Source: an uncultured Lachnospiraceae bacterium (GTDB lineage Bacteria > Bacillota > Clostridia > Lachnospirales > Lachnospiraceae). From it: a stretch of 32,743 nucleotides of DNA. A program made the translations under genes and the position numbers. Positions 32,527 to 32,743 of the stretch are shown here, piece after piece (position 1 is the first letter of the stretch; each line of letters starts with the position of its first letter). The stretch is from positions 1 to 32,743 of the forward strand of contig CANQHZ010000039.1 in NCBI GenBank assembly GCA_947623805.1. The letters run 5' to 3'. The notes under the pieces were generated by a model. That model was not told where the DNA came from. It saw only the letters and a list, made by a program, of their open reading frames with translations, and did not search any database.

Positions 32527-32601
32527 TATTCTGTAACCTTTATCAACGAGAACAGTGAATGTAAAGTAAGCGGATATTGGCTGGAAAAATTAAAAATGAC
32601 A

Positions 32602-32654
32602 GCACATAAAAATGTCAACCATATAGAAATAAAATGGTTGACATTTTTATGCGC
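32602..32654. terminator. Long hairpin behind the GNAT gene (21-bp stem)
   Basis: 32602-32622 pairs with 32634-32654 over 21 positions with one non-Watson-Crick pair (A-C on the plus strand, G.U on the minus strand), around an 11-base loop. The innermost 15 pairs, AAAAATGTCAACCAT / ATGGTTGACATTTTT, are perfect. It is longer than the other terminators here and could act on both strands. Confidence 0.65.
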
Positions 32655-32688
32655 TAATTGTAAACTTAATATCCCATCTTTGACAGTT

Positions 32689-32734
32689 AAAATGCGGGGA
32701 AGCTTGATAATTCCAAGGGTTTCTCGCATTTTTT
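32689..32734 (+). terminator. Second hairpin with T tract at the right edge
   Basis: AAAATGCGGGGA pairs with TTCTCGCATTTT (two G.T pairs), with an inner CTTG / CAAG, followed by seven T. It lies 35 bases after the previous hairpin with no gene between them. Confidence 0.6.
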
Positions 32735-32743
32735 TATAGCTAA

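Noticed and set aside
32382-32729. 115-codon minus-strand frame at the right edge
   Set aside because: It runs through both hairpins and into the GNAT gene antisense; no ribosome binding site or family features.
1-32743. CRISPR array, tRNA, rRNA or insertion sequence
   Set aside because: No regularly spaced repeats, no tRNA-like cloverleaf with TTCGA loop, and no transposase or terminal repeats flanking a transposase were seen by eye.

Overview
The window looks like chromosome of a flagellated Gram-positive anaerobe of the Clostridia, most likely the family Lachnospiraceae. This is an inference from gene content (non-mevalonate isoprenoid gene ispE followed by a GntR/FCD regulator, DUF1934, DegV, small alarmone synthetase, HD-GYP protein, two chemoreceptors, an OFA-type transporter, an Rpn-like nuclease), strong AGGAGG-type ribosome binding sites, TTGACA/TATAAT promoters and many hairpin-plus-T terminators. 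The species cannot be named from the sequence alone.

Layout. 1-1100 (minus): an HD-GYP domain protein that runs off the left edge. 1392-5258 (plus): housekeeping genes for a Nudix hydrolase, metG, a HAD phosphatase and a hotdog thioesterase, with an elaborate folded repeat plus terminator behind metG. 5365-17617 (plus): a defence island of about 12 kb. It opens with a near-perfect sigma-A promoter and holds an AAA+ ATPase/subtilisin-like protease pair (IetAS-like), a SIR2 NADase of about 990 residues resembling the anti-phage protein DSR2, and a complete type I restriction-modification system (hsdM, hsdS, hsdR). 17716-18384 (minus): a conserved-looking protein of unknown function. 18705-21120 (plus): ispE, a GntR regulator, a small membrane-anchored or secreted protein, and DUF1934. 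21146-21859 (minus): a (p)ppGpp synthetase starting with TTG. 22227-24193 (plus): a LacI-type regulator and a DegV lipid-binding protein. 24284-28804: two divergently transcribed chemoreceptors. 28985-30338: an OFA-family MFS transporter broken by a +1 frameshift. 30616-32526: an Rpn-like nuclease and a GNAT acetyltransferase. The right edge carries two strong hairpins.

How the parts work together. The ietA promoter probably drives ietA-ietS-dsr2 as one unit: ietA and ietS overlap by one base, and dsr2 follows 59 bases later with no evident promoter. HsdM, HsdS and HsdR form one tight operon and would give DNA-level restriction, while the DSR2-like protein would give NAD+-depleting abortive infection. 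The island is flanked by terminators. The dsr2-like gene is far richer in A+T than the core genes (11 G/C in the 60 bases from 10741 against 32 in the 60 bases from 2521), which points to horizontal acquisition.

The most notable items are the IetAS-DSR2 tandem with a possible DNA-binding tail on IetA, the folded intergenic element at 4064-4161, the frameshifted transporter, and the HD-GYP protein with an altered metal ligand. No tRNA, rRNA, CRISPR array, transposase or integrase gene was found.
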